Assembly (NCBI GenBank): GCA_022457155.1 | Contig: JAJGOT010000131.1 | Span: 1,332,001 to 1,396,000, forward strand | DNA from: Cladopsammia gracilis | Lineage: Eukaryota > Cnidaria > Anthozoa > Scleractinia > Dendrophylliidae | DNA length: 64,000 nucleotides | Direction: 5' to 3' | Part shown: positions 63,487 through 64,000 of the stretch, in pieces | Layout of the letters: each line of letters opens with the position of its first letter | Position numbering within the stretch: position 1 is the stretch's first letter | Made by a program: the position numbers and the translations under genes | The notes under the pieces: model-generated | The model's database searches: none | Told to the model about the DNA's origin: nothing | What the model saw: the letters and a program-made list of their open reading frames with translations, nothing else

Positions 63487-64000
63487 TTTTGATTTTCATT
63501 TTTTACATTTTCGTGTACTATTAGACTTTCTTACTCATCTTGCCAAATTTCAATTCATTACGAACATCAGAAGTCATTTTATTTTAACATTTATTTCCGA
63601 GAATTTACGGCCGCCATTAATCAACTTTGTTCCAAGGCTTGGTTGCGAATGGGAGAAAGTGACGTCAAAGACTCAAACATACCTCACGGGATGTAATTAT
63701 AATAACAATCAGCATAGAAAATTGCACGAAGAACAAGTCCAAAGTTTTTGTTGCTTTTCGCGTGATTTTCAATACTTATTGTTATTATAATTTCAACCCG
63801 TGAGGTATGTTTGAGTCTTTGACGTCACTCTCTCCCATTCGCAACCAAGCCTTGGAACAAGGTTGATTAATGGCGGCCGTAAATTCTCGGAAATAAATGA
63901 TAAAATAAAATGACTTCTGATGTTCGTAATGAATTGAAATTTGGCAAGATGAGTAAGAAAGTCTAATTGTACACGAAAATGTAAAAAAATAAAAATCAAA
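63487..64000. mobile_element. Long inverted-repeat element, right end outside window
   Basis: The arm at about 63,487-63,690 (ending CAAACATACCTCACGGG) is complementary to about 63,796-64,000 (starting CCCGTGAGGTATGTTTG) with few differences, around a 105-bp centre. The window ends inside the second arm. Confidence 0.75.

Overview
The window looks like animal nuclear DNA, most likely from an anthozoan cnidarian such as a stony coral. This is an inference from a multi-exon metazoan gene (TXNDC11-like), intron structure, and dense short inverted-repeat, minisatellite and SINE-like DNA. No rRNA or mitochondrial marker is present, so the species is not fixed.

Region 1 (about 1-13,440) is very AT-rich, compact and intron-free. 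It is most of an endogenous adintovirus/Polinton (Maverick) element whose left end lies outside the window. It encodes the C-terminus of protein-primed DNA polymerase B, a VLTF3-like zinc-ribbon protein, two tandem paralogues of unknown function, an SSB-like protein with an acidic tail, a retroviral-type integrase with a chromodomain, a parvovirus-VP1-like phospholipase A2 protein, a small zinc-binding protein, a pX-like virion protein joined to an adenain-like protease, penton, an amphipathic virion protein, double-jelly-roll major capsid, a coiled-coil protein, packaging ATPase, a fibre-like protein and a two-helix membrane protein. Genes form directional blocks with TATATAA-type leaders, and palindromic hairpins mark convergent 3' ends.

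The most striking observation is on the minus strand at 3,287-5,057. The zinc protein, PLA2 protein and integrase are three overlapping frames, each -1 to the one before. The PLA2 and integrase frames lack a usable upstream ATG. Each overlap holds an in-frame canonical slippery heptamer: GGGAAAC directly before the first stop, followed by a 13-bp hairpin, and AAAAAAC followed by a predicted H-type pseudoknot with 7-bp and 10-bp stems. This resembles retroviral gag-pro-pol double frameshifting and predicts a nested Zn / Zn-PLA2 / Zn-PLA2-integrase product set. A third recoding candidate is a run of 13 A at 5,889-5,901, between the virion-protein and protease parts.

Region 2 (13,440-26,500) is repeat-rich: a tRNA/SINE-like fragment, two inverted-repeat elements, a composite repeat carrying a YR-retrotransposon-type ORF1 remnant and a 45-bp G-rich minisatellite, a 1,980-bp element with about 610-bp terminal inverted repeats, and a 3.1-kb minisatellite of 30-bp palindromic units.

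Region 3 (26,520-46,345, plus strand) is a complete 14-exon gene model for a TXNDC11 orthologue (974 aa, all splice phases consistent). Its introns hold many small mobile elements, including one tandem-repeat element present twice in opposite orientation.

Region 4 (46,800-64,000) has a second copy of the composite repeat, a 5-exon gene for a small single-pass membrane protein (207 aa, 50,765-55,983), several hairpin elements and a possible terminal exon on the minus strand near 62.5 kb.
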